Source of the DNA: JBAZOO01 sp041648735 | GTDB lineage: Bacteria > Verrucomicrobiota > Lentisphaeria > Oligosphaerales > CAITYL01 | Length of the DNA: 64,000 nt | Direction of reading: 5' to 3' | Assembly (NCBI GenBank): GCA_041648735.1 | Contig: JBAZOO010000014.1 | Span: 27,836 to 91,835, forward strand | Notes under the pieces: generated by a model | Told to the model about the DNA's origin: nothing | Seen by the model: only the letters and a program-made list of their open reading frames with translations | Database searches by the model: none | Shown here: piece by piece, positions 22,715 to 31,574 of the stretch | How positions within the stretch are numbered: the stretch's first letter is position 1 | How the letters are laid out: every line of letters begins with the position of its first letter | Program-made: the position numbers and the translations under genes

Positions 22715-24688
22715 TCAAACCTCCACTGGTAGGTCGAGCGCCTGCCCCATCCCTCGGACGTTCACCACCATGTCCACCCGCAGGCGGTCCATCGGTTCCC
22801 CCACCACCTGCGCGACCGACACCTCCCGCACGCTGGACACCCGTGGGTCGGCCGCCACCGCATCCACCAGCCGGCTCTTCGCCACCGGGTAGTCCAGAGC
22901 GGACAGGCCCATACCCACCACCCGCTGAGCGCCCAGCTTCTGGTACAGGAGATCCATCCCGCGCTCGGTGATCAACCGGACGCGCAGGGCCTGCGTCAAG
23001 TTGTCTTTCCCGCTCACCAGCAGCACGTCCTGGCTCCCGTGCTCCACGTCGATCACCAGGTCGTACTTCAGCGCGGTGGACCACTCCGCGGCGGTCCCTA
23101 CCGGATCCAGGCGCAGGTCAGTCCCCAGGTAGTAGTCCTCCACCGAGGATTCCTCTGGGTCCACCCCGAGCACGGTCGCCACCGGCCTCTCCCGCGGGCT
23201 CTGCTGGGAGACGGGGATCAGCACCTGCCCACCGACTCCGACCGCCAGGGGGAACGGCCGGTAATCCGCACCGGTGGATCCACCCGTCGGGTAGCTTCCG
23301 CGGAGCGGAGCATCCGCCTGCCCATCCACAAACGGGGGATGCAGTCCGTTCAGGCGGGCGATGTACTGCCAGAGCCGAGCGTCCCCCAGGTAGCGGGCCG
23401 CCAGGCTGGCCAACGAGTCTCCCGCTTCCACCCGGACAGGACGGGCGCTCCGGTAGACGCGCACCTCCGAGCCGGCCAGTTGTTCGCCTTCGGCGGCCAC
23501 CACATCTCCCGGGGTAGGCAAGCTCCCCTGGTTCTCCACCTGGTCGAACGTGCTGGGTGTCCCCGTCGCGTCCGCCAGTTCCCGCTGGGAATCCGATAGC
23601 CCGCGGCGGCTCTCCTGCAGCTCACGGGAGACGAGGATCCCCTGGTCGGTGGTTGTCCGGAAGGCCTGCGGGTGCATGCCGATCATCTCCAGCCCGTCCA
23701 CCAACTGGCGGAACTTCTGCCGGGCGGCCTCCGGGAAATCACGAACCACGTGCACCCCCAGGTCCTCGTGCGCCTGGATCAGCCCGTTCACCGAGTCCGC
23801 GAGCTCCGTCACCGAGTCCAGGAACATGAGCGGGATGTCCACCAGGTCCTTCAACCCGTCCACGAAGTCGGTGGCCGCGTCCACGATGGAAGTGCAGTCG
23901 TCGATCAACCCGTCGATCTCCGCGAAGACCGACCGGATCTCCCCGGCGATCGCCTGCAAGTCCTGGATGGCGCCCGTTACCTTCGCGATCCCCTGCCGGA
24001 CGGATCGGATGGCATCCTTCAGGCTGTCCAACAGGCTCTTGTCCTCGGAGAAGTCGGCCCGCTGGGCGTCCGCCTTGTCCAGCACCAGCAGGCGGATGCT
24101 GTAGTTGTAGACCAGCGGGCTCGATGCCGACCGATCGAGCGAGAACTCCTCGGGCGCCACCAGCCAGTGCTCGTCGTCCTGGGGGATGTGCAAGATCAAC
24201 TGCGTGTCCGCCGCGGTCGAGGGGTCACGCTTCAAGTCCGCGTAGGTCCTGAAAACCGAGTCCTGCAGGTACTGGAAGTGCCGGTGGCCGCTCACCGCGT
24301 CCAGCACCTTCTCCGGCAGCTCCCGCGCGTACGACTTCTGCGCCGGGTCCAGGATGGCCGGGAAGGCGTCCCCCAGCCGGAGCTTCAGCTGGCGAGGCTT
24401 CCACCCGGTGTGCCCCTGGATGGTGATCCTCCGCAGGACGATCCCGTTCTCCTCCACGTACAGCCCGCCCCCCTGGGTGGGCTGGGCCTCAACCGAGAAG
24501 GGCTCGCTCAACTGGTACGACCGGGGAGGTAGGATCAGCGGGTAGAAGAAGCCGAGGAACCCGCCGAAGGTGGCCAGCTCCTGCGGTACCCGGAGCTCGA
24601 AGAAGAACAGGTGGCGCTCGAGGAACTTCTGGTCGTCCGTGCGCTTCTGCCTCGCTTCCTCTTTCAGGGTGGCGATCAGGCTGGCCAT
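22715..24688 (-). CDS. Baseplate wedge protein with LysM and gp25-like domains
   Basis: About 657 residues (ATG 24688; a GTG at 24706 is an alternative). Residues ~1-200 are a beta-rich structural domain. Residues ~210-330 are amphipathic helices (DLQAIAGEIRSVFAEIDGLI). A LysM-like domain follows (VRVEAGDSLASLAARYLGDA then RLWQYIARLNGL), as in T4 gp53-type wedge proteins. The C-terminal ~130 residues (QALRVRLITERGMDLLYQKL then GA, AKSRLVDAVAADPRVSSVRE) match the gp25/gpW baseplate-wedge fold. Such proteins assemble the wedge and start sheath polymerisation. The fusion of both domains in one chain is notable. Confidence 0.75.
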   Translation of the reverse strand: MASLIATLKEEARQKRTDDQKFLERHLFFFELRVPQELATFGGFLGFFYPLILPPRSYQLSEPFSVEAQPTQGGGLYVEENGIVLRRITIQGHTGWKPRQLKLRLGDAFPAILDPAQKSYARELPEKVLDAVSGHRHFQYLQDSVFRTYADLKRDPSTAADTQLILHIPQDDEHWLVAPEEFSLDRSASSPLVYNYSIRLLVLDKADAQRADFSEDKSLLDSLKDAIRSVRQGIAKVTGAIQDLQAIAGEIRSVFAEIDGLIDDCTSIVDAATDFVDGLKDLVDIPLMFLDSVTELADSVNGLIQAHEDLGVHVVRDFPEAARQKFRQLVDGLEMIGMHPQAFRTTTDQGILVSRELQESRRGLSDSQRELADATGTPSTFDQVENQGSLPTPGDVVAAEGEQLAGSEVRVYRSARPVRVEAGDSLASLAARYLGDARLWQYIARLNGLHPPFVDGQADAPLRGSYPTGGSTGADYRPFPLAVGVGGQVLIPVSQQSPRERPVATVLGVDPEESSVEDYYLGTDLRLDPVGTAAEWSTALKYDLVIDVEHGSQDVLLVSGKDNLTQALRVRLITERGMDLLYQKLGAQRVVGMGLSALDYPVAKSRLVDAVAADPRVSSVREVSVAQVVGEPMDRLRVDMVVNVRGMGQALDLPVEV

Positions 24689-24736
24689 GGGCGAAGAATC
24701 GCCCACTCCAGCCCGGCGGTCAACCCCTGGGGATCG

Positions 24737-25201
24737 TCAGAGGATGGGCTGCGCCCCCACCGGGTCCGGCCAGACGGCCAACCCGCCCTGTAGCACCCCG
24801 TGTAGGACATCCGCCACCGCCTGGCACGCGAGCTCGGCGGACAGGGCGCCCGACATGTTGGCCAGAAAGACCGTCTGGAGGGCAGCGGGCAGACCGGCCA
24901 GCCCCGGCGGCGGGGTGACGGCCGCCGTGGCCGGCCAGCAGGCGGAGGGCACCAGCGCCCCCCAGAAGGCTTGCAGCCCGCTCAGTAGAGCGGCCGGCCC
25001 GTCCGCACCCAGGCCGGCCAGCCCGGCCAGCAGGGACGGCCGGGCGGCCTCCAGGCCGGCCGGTAGGATGGGCACCGCGTTCGACTGCGCGTCCGAGAAG
25101 TAGGCGAGCAGCGCGCCCGCCCAGGCCTGGATGGCCGCCGCCTCCGTCGTCTGCTGCCCGATGGCCAGTAGCTCAGTTGCAAGTTTCGAGGAAGAAAGCA
25201 T
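24737..25201 (-). CDS. Hypothetical Ala/Leu-rich tail protein
   Basis: 154 residues, strongly Ala/Leu/Gly-rich and probably all-helical (LATELLAIGQQTTEAAAIQA, LVPSACWPATAAVTPPPGLA). I do not recognise a family. It sits between the gpV-like spike and the LysM/gp25 protein in the baseplate block, so a structural or assembly role is likely. Confidence 0.6.
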   Translation of the reverse strand: MLSSSKLATELLAIGQQTTEAAAIQAWAGALLAYFSDAQSNAVPILPAGLEAARPSLLAGLAGLGADGPAALLSGLQAFWGALVPSACWPATAAVTPPPGLAGLPAALQTVFLANMSGALSAELACQAVADVLHGVLQGGLAVWPDPVGAQPIL

Positions 25202-25211
25202 TTTCTAACCC

Positions 25212-26270
25212 CTACCCGTTCGGGAGGGAGACCTTCGTGCTCTCGATCGCCGGATCCCAGGCGGGGGCGGGCCCGACGGCGGCGGAGATGGTGCTGGACG
25301 GGCCCATGCCCGTGTTTACTAATGCGTTTTCCACGTAAGTCTTGAGGTTGCCGTACAGGGCGCGCAGCGCTTCCACGATCGGAACGTGCATCGCCCCGTC
25401 CCCCACCTTCAGCGTGGCCAACCCGTCCTTCCCGGCCGCCTGCAGGGTGGCCCCCTCCATCTGCACCGTCAGCCCCGAGCTGTCCACCCGGATCACCACC
25501 TTGCTGACCGGGACATCGGGATTCGTCATGTCCTGTAGGATCACCTGGAAGGCGGCATCCTTGGGCAGGTGGTAGGTCTGCCCGCCCTTCCCGTCCGTAG
25601 GTGGCACCGGTTCGTCGAACCCACGGGCGGGATCGATCTCCCCATCGTTCGCCCGCCGGCTGTCCACCTGCCAGCCGCCCTGGTCGTCCACCCCCCAGGT
25701 CACGCCATGGTGGCGGGTCAGGTCTGGGTCTCCGTCTGCCTCCAGCAGGTGCAACCGCTGCCCGGCCAGCCCGGTCTGGTGCCCGATGTCCACCTGCGGG
25801 TGGGGTAGGCTGGCGATGATCACCGGCTGGTCCAGCGAGTCTCCGAGGAAGCCGATCAACACATGGTCGCCATCCAGGTCCGCCGGGGCGGTCGTCTGGT
25901 CCAGCTCAGCGGTCGGCCCGCTCAGGTTGAGCGTGCTCGGCCGCGGGCGCCACATGCGCCCTCGGTGAAGGCCGGAGGGCCCCGGCTGGGCGACCAGCAC
26001 GCCCTTCAAGTACAACCACCGCTGGCCGGGCTGGTCCGCGTAGGCCAGCACGTCGCAGTAGACGTGCCAGGGAGGCCCGTCCGCCTGGCCCTGCCAATCC
26101 GCCCGTGGGTGCTCCCGGGAGTCCGCCACGTGCGTGCGCACCACCACCCCCCGCAGGAGTAGCCCACGGGCCGACCGGTCGACCTGAGCCGGGCCGCTCG
26201 GAATGCCCGCTTGCAGGCGAGTGCCAGCGCCCACCACCTTCCCCTCGTACTGCCCGGAGTCTGCCATCAT
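25212..26270 (-). CDS. gpV-like baseplate spike/assembly protein
   Basis: 352 residues from ATG 26270, which overlaps the hub gene stop (ATGA); a longer upstream extension in this frame is only out-of-frame sequence of that gene. The middle has an OB-fold-like signature (LDGDHVLIGFLGDSLDQPVI then IASLPHP), typical of phage baseplate protein V and gp5 spikes. The C-terminus is a repetitive beta stretch (KVVIRVDSSGLTVQMEGATL and so on) suited to a beta-helical needle. It probably forms the membrane-piercing spike on the hub. Confidence 0.75.
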   Translation of the reverse strand: MMADSGQYEGKVVGAGTRLQAGIPSGPAQVDRSARGLLLRGVVVRTHVADSREHPRADWQGQADGPPWHVYCDVLAYADQPGQRWLYLKGVLVAQPGPSGLHRGRMWRPRPSTLNLSGPTAELDQTTAPADLDGDHVLIGFLGDSLDQPVIIASLPHPQVDIGHQTGLAGQRLHLLEADGDPDLTRHHGVTWGVDDQGGWQVDSRRANDGEIDPARGFDEPVPPTDGKGGQTYHLPKDAAFQVILQDMTNPDVPVSKVVIRVDSSGLTVQMEGATLQAAGKDGLATLKVGDGAMHVPIVEALRALYGNLKTYVENALVNTGMGPSSTISAAVGPAPAWDPAIESTKVSLPNG

Positions 26271-27820
26271 GCGCTCCCGATCCCTGAAGTCACCGCCGAA
26301 TCCGGAATGAGCGACGGGATCTTGTAGCGGAGGATCATCTTCGCCAGGGCCGCCCGGTAGCTGGCGTCGTCCCCCACCCAGCCGCGGGTCACCCCCAGGT
26401 GGGTCTTCGTCGTCTGCCCGAACTGCCAGCTGTGCCCCACCTGCTCCACGTACAGGTTGATCTCCGGCTGGGGTAGGGTAGGACCGCCACCGAACACCAA
26501 CTCCGGCGCCCGGAGCTCGGGGATCACCACCCGCTGGCCCACCCGGATGTCCGGCCGGCCGATGGCGAGCTCCACCTGGCCGGACAACAGGTAGGGGTTC
26601 ATGCAATACCAGTCACGGGCAAGCGCACGCTGGGTTTCGATCATCATCTGGTCGGATACGTTCATCACGGGATCGGGCATCATCGACCCCTGCACATCGT
26701 ACCGGCGGAGCCCGTGCACCTGCATGTCCTGCTCGTCCAGCAAGGGGGCGAGGATATTCAGCGCTCCGGCTTTCATCGCCTCCTGTTGCAGGTAGTGAGC
26801 GACGAAGAAGGCGTTAAAGCGCTCGAGCCCGCTGCGCCCGAGGTCCAACTGGAGCACCTGCTGGCGGGGGATGCGCGCAATTGGCAAGCTTCCCCAGGCG
26901 TCCTGGTAGCCCTTCAGGTGCCCCTCGGTGGACAACGTGGGGAACGGTCGATCGCGGACCACCACAGTCATCTGCGCCTTCCCCACCGGGACGGGCTCCC
27001 CGCTCGCCAACTGGGCGCTCAGCGGGTCCCCGCCGGGCAGCAGGTCCGTCCACACCTCGACGAACGCAGGGTCCGCCTGCTGGACTGCCAGCGCCCAGAG
27101 GGTACCCTGCGGGCTCAGGTAGTTCGGGTTGAACGCCCGGCGAGCAGGCACGTTCTGATAGCCCGCGGTGTGGAATACCACGTTCTGCAGGAAGGCTGGT
27201 CCCTGCAGGCCGGGCAGAGTGGACGGCGGGCGCCAGTCGGGCCCGCGCTGTCCAATCGCCTCCAGGAAGCTCTTCAGATAGGCCTGCACCACATCCGGCG
27301 GGGCGCCCAACACCTGCGGAACCCCCTGGAACACCTGGTTCGCCACCGCGTCCGTGACCAGATCGTTCGCCCAAGGACTGAACCAGACGGGAGTGACCTC
27401 CCAGATCTTCCCGTGGTCCCGGCCGGTCAGGGTGAACCGGCTGACGGTCGCACCCCCGCCGCCCATCACGTCCGTTCGCCGGATCTCGTCCAGCAGGCCG
27501 CGCATCGTGTGCCAGGGGCGGGCGTGCCGGTAGAACACGATGTCCACCCAGGCGTCGTCTGTCAGCCGGTCGATCAGGCGACTGGCCTCCCTCCCGGGCT
27601 TCAGCGTGACCACGAACGACCCGCTGGCCTGCCCCAACGCTTTGGTGGTCGCGCAGGCGATCAGGCTGGGGGCATCGTCCCCGCGGCGCCGGCCGGACAG
27701 CTTGAGGGTGGGCGGGCAGACGGCAACCGGGTCCTGCCCGTCCTGGTGGATGGTCACCTCCGCCCAACTGGTCTCCGACCCCTGGAATCCCGACCCGGCC
27801 TGCTCTGCGGTGTTCCCCAC
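26267..27820 (-). CDS. Baseplate hub protein (gpD/gp27-like)
   Basis: 517 residues. The first third (AEVTIHQDGQDPVAVCPPTL KLSGRRRGDDAP and SGSFVVTLKPGREASRLIDR) and RGLLDEIRRTDVMGGGGATV SRFTLTGRDHGKIW resemble the N-terminal barrel of hub proteins. The C-terminal PEINLYVEQVGHSWQFGQTT KTHLGVTRGWVG is the conserved VE-x-VxHS-(F/W)-x-(F/Y)GxxxxTxLxLxRG ending found in hub proteins of contractile tails. It would form the trimeric hub that anchors the spike. It overlaps the spike gene by four bases. Confidence 0.75.
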   Translation of the reverse strand: MGNTAEQAGSGFQGSETSWAEVTIHQDGQDPVAVCPPTLKLSGRRRGDDAPSLIACATTKALGQASGSFVVTLKPGREASRLIDRLTDDAWVDIVFYRHARPWHTMRGLLDEIRRTDVMGGGGATVSRFTLTGRDHGKIWEVTPVWFSPWANDLVTDAVANQVFQGVPQVLGAPPDVVQAYLKSFLEAIGQRGPDWRPPSTLPGLQGPAFLQNVVFHTAGYQNVPARRAFNPNYLSPQGTLWALAVQQADPAFVEVWTDLLPGGDPLSAQLASGEPVPVGKAQMTVVVRDRPFPTLSTEGHLKGYQDAWGSLPIARIPRQQVLQLDLGRSGLERFNAFFVAHYLQQEAMKAGALNILAPLLDEQDMQVHGLRRYDVQGSMMPDPVMNVSDQMMIETQRALARDWYCMNPYLLSGQVELAIGRPDIRVGQRVVIPELRAPELVFGGGPTLPQPEINLYVEQVGHSWQFGQTTKTHLGVTRGWVGDDASYRAALAKMILRYKIPSLIPDSAVTSGIGSA

Positions 27821-27823
27821 GGC

Positions 27824-30079
27824 CTATCTCCCGAGCCCGACCTGTAATTGAGAGATGGCCTGGAGAATGGTCATTGCCTTTCCAGAAGTCCAACCTTCTA
27901 CAATCTTTGCGAAGTTTTCCATGGATTTGCTGACCGACTCCAACGCTGGGCCGAATGAATTAGTGAACGCAGTGTTCATCTTCGTGGTCGCCCCCTCCAA
28001 CGCCTGGACGGTATCGAGGACTTTACCGCCAACTTCCAGTTGCTGGTTCAAAATGGATGCCTGCTTCCCTAGGTTCGGCCCCATCTCCCGCACTCGGTCG
28101 GCCGCCTGGCTGAGCAGGGCATCCACCGAACCCAGACCCCCCGCTTTCTCCTTCCCCCGGTTGAGCCGGAGGTTCTCGCTCGTCACATCGATCCCGGCCT
28201 TCCGGAACTCGTCTGCGCTGATCCCCGTCTTCTCCCCGCCCCACTCAGCCATCGCGGCGGCCTCCATCCCGCTGATCGGGCCCATCCCCAGCCGCTGCAT
28301 CTGCTGACGCATGAACAGCACGCCCGCCTCCCCGCCGCCACCCATCCGGACCAGCCGCTGGATGATCCCCTTCGTCTTCGACCCGAACTCCCCGGTCTGC
28401 AGCTCCCCGGACATCTGCTCCAGCTTGATCGTCGACCGCAGGTAGTCCCCCGCTCCCTGCCCCCGGTAGCCGCCGAACTCCTGGAGGGCCAGCAAGTCCA
28501 GCCCGGAAGACAATCCCCGCTGGCCGATCGTCTGCAGGTGCTGTTGCATCCCCCCGGCCATTCTAAGAGCACGGGTGGCTGTGATCCCTCCTCCTCCAGC
28601 GATTGCTCCCGTTAGGGATGTAAGCGGATCTTTCTCCATCGGGATTCCCGTTCTCTCCCAATTTTGGATACCGGAGGCTACGATCTCCATGTACGTGTTT
28701 ACTTCCGAGCCCTCAAAGCCTAATTTCACGGCATCCCGCAGCGCCTCCTGCAACGACTCAGCGCCCATGCCTCCCGAGCCGCCAAGAGCACCCGCCCGGC
28801 GTCCGGCCGCCCCGAACGCCCCGCTCACCCCGGTGTCCACCCCGAACAAGGTTTTGGCCGCCATGGCTGCCTGGGCTGTCCGGTACATCTGGTTCTGCGC
28901 GCCCACCCCCTCGGCGCCCCCCTCGAGCCGGCCGCCCGCTCGCTGCATGAACTCCCCGACGAACTGCAAGCTCTCCTGCTGGCTCATGCCGGCCAATCGG
29001 CTGCCCACCCCGCCGATCGACGTATCAGGACCCATGGACCCCCGCCTGATTTTTGCTGCCCGATCCCATGTTTGTTGGGCCTGCGAAAACAGGGCTTCCG
29101 AGGGATTCGTCACCTTGTCCGCCAACGATTCTCTACCCCCCAACGCCGCAGGGCGTACCCCCGCCTGGGCAGCCGCCCACGGGTTGGCATCCACCCGCCC
29201 CATAGCCGTCATCCCTTTTCTCCAGGCATCCCCCAGAGACGGTTCTCCGCGCGGACGAGAAAAGACCGCCCCCAGAATGGCGGAGGTGAGCGCAGTCGGG
29301 CCCCCTTCCGGCCTGGGGCCGAGCCCAAGCCGGGGGCTGCCCGGAAGAGATCCAACAAACGGACTGAGACCTAGCCGGGTCTGCTGGTACTGCAAGGCCT
29401 GCCCAGCGTAACCCGCGCTGGCCATCAACTGGCCGGCGGCAATCCCTCCGAAAGGAAGAGCTTGCAGAGAGCCTGCCAGGCCGGACAAGCCAGTGAATGG
29501 CGTGCTCAAGAATGACCCGAGCCCGCCCAAACCCCGGCGGATTACCCCACCCGTCAACTGGCCGGCCGCCTGCTGGCGCATGCCCGGGCCCCGGTCCAAG
29601 AACATCCCCGCCGCCTGGGGCATGAGCGTCTGCAGCAACCCCTGTCCGAACGCCCCCCGAGCTCGCTCTCGGCGGCTTCCGTGCGCGCGCTCGATCGTCG
29701 CCGCCGCCTGCCCGAGTTTCCTGGCCGCCTCCGCCTCCCTGGAGAAGGCGGCGCTCAGCAGGTTCGCCTCCGTCGCCGCCTCCCGGCTCTCCTGCCGGAC
29801 GGCCCGCAGGCGCTTCTCCATCTCCAGGAAGGCGTCCGAGTTCTGATCCCCGGCCGATTTCATCGCCCGCCCGAGGTCCAACTGCTCCTTCGCCAACTGG
29901 CTGACGCGGGAACGCAGCCCCTTGATCTTGTCGTCCACTTTGCCGAACGCCACGGCCTCCGACCGAAGGGCATCCAGCGCCTTCTGGCTGAGCCCCAGCG
30001 TATCCCGCAGCGCCTTGTCGAACCCCTTGGTCTGCGCGCTGATCACCAAATCGGTTCGGACTTGCGTGTTCATCGGCAT
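27824..30079 (-). CDS. Tail tape measure protein
   Basis: 751 residues. The N-terminal ~140 residues are a coiled coil (LGLSQKALDALRSEAVAFGK and VRQESREAATEANLLSAAFS). A long Gly/Ala-rich helical part with hydrophobic segments follows, without catalytic motifs. The C-terminus is again coiled (KMNTAFTNSFGPALESVSKS). Location between tail chaperones and the baseplate hub is the usual place of the tape measure gene. By the rule of about 0.15 nm per residue, the tail tube would be roughly 110 nm. Parts of the 3' half look less GC-rich than flanking genes. Confidence 0.75.
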   Translation of the reverse strand: MPMNTQVRTDLVISAQTKGFDKALRDTLGLSQKALDALRSEAVAFGKVDDKIKGLRSRVSQLAKEQLDLGRAMKSAGDQNSDAFLEMEKRLRAVRQESREAATEANLLSAAFSREAEAARKLGQAAATIERAHGSRRERARGAFGQGLLQTLMPQAAGMFLDRGPGMRQQAAGQLTGGVIRRGLGGLGSFLSTPFTGLSGLAGSLQALPFGGIAAGQLMASAGYAGQALQYQQTRLGLSPFVGSLPGSPRLGLGPRPEGGPTALTSAILGAVFSRPRGEPSLGDAWRKGMTAMGRVDANPWAAAQAGVRPAALGGRESLADKVTNPSEALFSQAQQTWDRAAKIRRGSMGPDTSIGGVGSRLAGMSQQESLQFVGEFMQRAGGRLEGGAEGVGAQNQMYRTAQAAMAAKTLFGVDTGVSGAFGAAGRRAGALGGSGGMGAESLQEALRDAVKLGFEGSEVNTYMEIVASGIQNWERTGIPMEKDPLTSLTGAIAGGGGITATRALRMAGGMQQHLQTIGQRGLSSGLDLLALQEFGGYRGQGAGDYLRSTIKLEQMSGELQTGEFGSKTKGIIQRLVRMGGGGEAGVLFMRQQMQRLGMGPISGMEAAAMAEWGGEKTGISADEFRKAGIDVTSENLRLNRGKEKAGGLGSVDALLSQAADRVREMGPNLGKQASILNQQLEVGGKVLDTVQALEGATTKMNTAFTNSFGPALESVSKSMENFAKIVEGWTSGKAMTILQAISQLQVGLGR

Positions 30080-30091
30080 CGTCGTTGCTCC

Positions 30092-30409
30092 CTACCGTCG
30101 GCCGGCCTGGAAGTTGGGGGTACGCCCAGCCAAGATCTCCGCCTCCCACTCGTCCACCAGCGGGTCCTCCACCAGCTCGCTCTTCTTTTCCCCGAGGGCC
30201 CGGTGGAGATCTTCCAGGCGTTCCCGCAAGCGCACGCGCTCCCGGAGATCGTGCTCCTGCTCGAGCTGGCGCTCCAGCTCTTCCCGGGTGGCCAGCAGGT
30301 CCTGCAACATCTCCACCTCCAGGTCGGCCGCCGTCTGCTGCTCGAACAGCGGGTTTCCCACTGCCGGCTGGTGGTGCTTCCCTTCCCACCACCGGCGAAG
30401 ACGGGTCAA
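30092..30409 (-). CDS. Tail assembly chaperone, downstream (T-like) frame
   Basis: A 105-codon frame if started at TTG 30409, 13 bases after the upstream chaperone's stop, but with no proper ribosome binding site. The product is highly charged and coiled (ELERQLEQEHDLRERVRLRE). The frame is open upstream into the end of the 163-residue gene (about 60 bases of overlap) in the +1 (equivalently -2) register, so it is probably made as a frameshift extension, as gpG/gpGT in lambda-like phages and the gp41/gp42 pair in Mu. It lies directly before the tape measure gene, as expected for chaperones that coat it. Confidence 0.6.
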   Translation of the reverse strand: MTRLRRWWEGKHHQPAVGNPLFEQQTAADLEVEMLQDLLATREELERQLEQEHDLRERVRLRERLEDLHRALGEKKSELVEDPLVDEWEAEILAGRTPNFQAGRR

Positions 30410-30422
30410 CCCCTGCTCGTAC

Positions 30423-30914
30423 TCAGATCTCGCTCTCCGCCGCAGGTGCGTTGAGTCCGAGAAACGTGCTCTCGTGGTCGATCACCTCCACATACAGCTC
30501 GGACAGCAACTGCACGTCCTCCAACGCCTGCAGGTCCTCCGCCCACTTCGGGCGCTTCTTCAGCGAGAAGGTCAGGTGGGCGATCATCCGGTTGATCCCC
30601 CGGGTGTCCGGGTCCAGTTGCTCGTACGGGATTCCCCCGGCCAGCCGGGCCTGCAACTGGCCCACCCGCTGCCGATCCCGGATGGGCAACACCTTGTTCG
30701 TGAACTCCCCCTCCCACACCCGACCCCGGCCATCCTTCCAGCGGAAGGTCCAGGTGTACTCCCGCTCGTGCTTCCCACCCTCCTCCGGAGGCACGGCCTC
30801 CGCCGCTTTCTTCTCCCCCTGCTGCTCCATCTCCTCCCGGAGGGCATCGGCGGACAGGTGGCCGGGTGTGAGGCGGTCGACCAGCTCCTGGGCATTCGGC
30901 TTCGTGGACGGCAT
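30423..30914 (-). CDS. Tail assembly chaperone (G-like)
   Basis: 163 residues. Contains VWEGEFTNKVLPIRDRQRVG, typical of proteins that follow the tail tube gene, then helices (PKWAEDLQALEDVQLLSELY). The position after tube and before tape measure, and the overlapping downstream frame, identify it as the short form of a tail assembly chaperone pair. It would bind the tape measure and recruit tube subunits. The last codons AAESEI then TGA lie in the putative frameshift window. Confidence 0.65.
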   Translation of the reverse strand: MPSTKPNAQELVDRLTPGHLSADALREEMEQQGEKKAAEAVPPEEGGKHEREYTWTFRWKDGRGRVWEGEFTNKVLPIRDRQRVGQLQARLAGGIPYEQLDPDTRGINRMIAHLTFSLKKRPKWAEDLQALEDVQLLSELYVEVIDHESTFLGLNAPAAESEI

Positions 30915-31008
30915 CGTCGTTCCCCTGTTCTCCCGGTCACTCCCGGGTGGTTACCCCCCGAGGATGCACCGGCAGACCCCCAAGGGGCAAGGGCTGGGCG
31001 GATAAAGC

Positions 31009-31045
31009 GGGGCCCCGCGGGTGGGGGGTGCACCCGCGGGGCCCC
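31009..31045 (-). terminator. Strong hairpin between tail tube and chaperone genes
   Basis: GGGGCCCCGCGGGTG (31009-31023) pairs perfectly over 15 bp with CACCCGCGGGGCCCC (31031-31045), with a seven-base loop. Only GCTTTATC follows on the minus strand, so it is a leaky terminator or an mRNA 3'-end protector that would lower expression of chaperones relative to the abundant tube protein. Confidence 0.55.
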
Positions 31046-31085
31046 AAGCGACCGGCCAGGCCGGCCGCCCACGACGACTTGCCTG

Positions 31086-31544
31086 CTACTCGCCCGTCTC
31101 GTCCCGGATCCGAACGGCCACGAACTCCACCTGCTCGCCCACCGCGTCCCCGCTGGTGACCGACCAGTTGTGGCTGGCGATCTTCACCTGCTCCACGTTC
31201 GCGACGATCTGCCCGGTCTTCACGTCCTCCAGGGTGGCCGACAGGTCACCGCTGGTGAGCACGTTCATCAGGTGCTCCCTGGTGGACTTGCCCACCCCGG
31301 GGAACCAGCCGGCCTTCTTCAGCGTCTCCCCGACCAGCCGGTACATCGAGCAGCTGAAGCGCACGTCGTACGCGAGCGGGACGTGCTCCTCCACCTCGAT
31401 GTTCCCCAGCACCCGCGCGGGGTCGTACTGGATGGCCTCCGACAGCTCGACCCCGCGGGCGTACCCCACCTGCACGCCCTGGATCATCAGACGAGCCCGA
31501 CACCCGGTCAGGATCGCGCCCTTCGTCTTGTCCGCCATACCCAT
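31086..31544 (-). CDS. Tail tube protein
   Basis: 152 residues from ATG 31544, with AAAGGAGA six bases upstream. ARLMIQGVQVGYARGVELSE AIQYDPARVLGNIEVEEHVP LAYDVRFS is the characteristic stretch of XkdM/gp19-like tube proteins, followed by ASHNWSVTSGDAVGEQVEFV. It forms the stacked hexamer rings of the inner tube. It lies 30 bp after the sheath gene, the standard pairing in contractile tails, and is separated from the chaperone gene by a strong hairpin. Confidence 0.85.
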   Translation of the reverse strand: MGMADKTKGAILTGCRARLMIQGVQVGYARGVELSEAIQYDPARVLGNIEVEEHVPLAYDVRFSCSMYRLVGETLKKAGWFPGVGKSTREHLMNVLTSGDLSATLEDVKTGQIVANVEQVKIASHNWSVTSGDAVGEQVEFVAVRIRDETGE

Positions 31545-31574
31545 GACCAATCTCCTTTCGGCCGCGCCCCGCGC

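Noticed and set aside
26271..26606. Long N-terminal extension of the gpV-like gene
   Set aside because: The extension is an out-of-frame reading of the hub gene. An ATGA overlap at 26267-26270 gives a better start.
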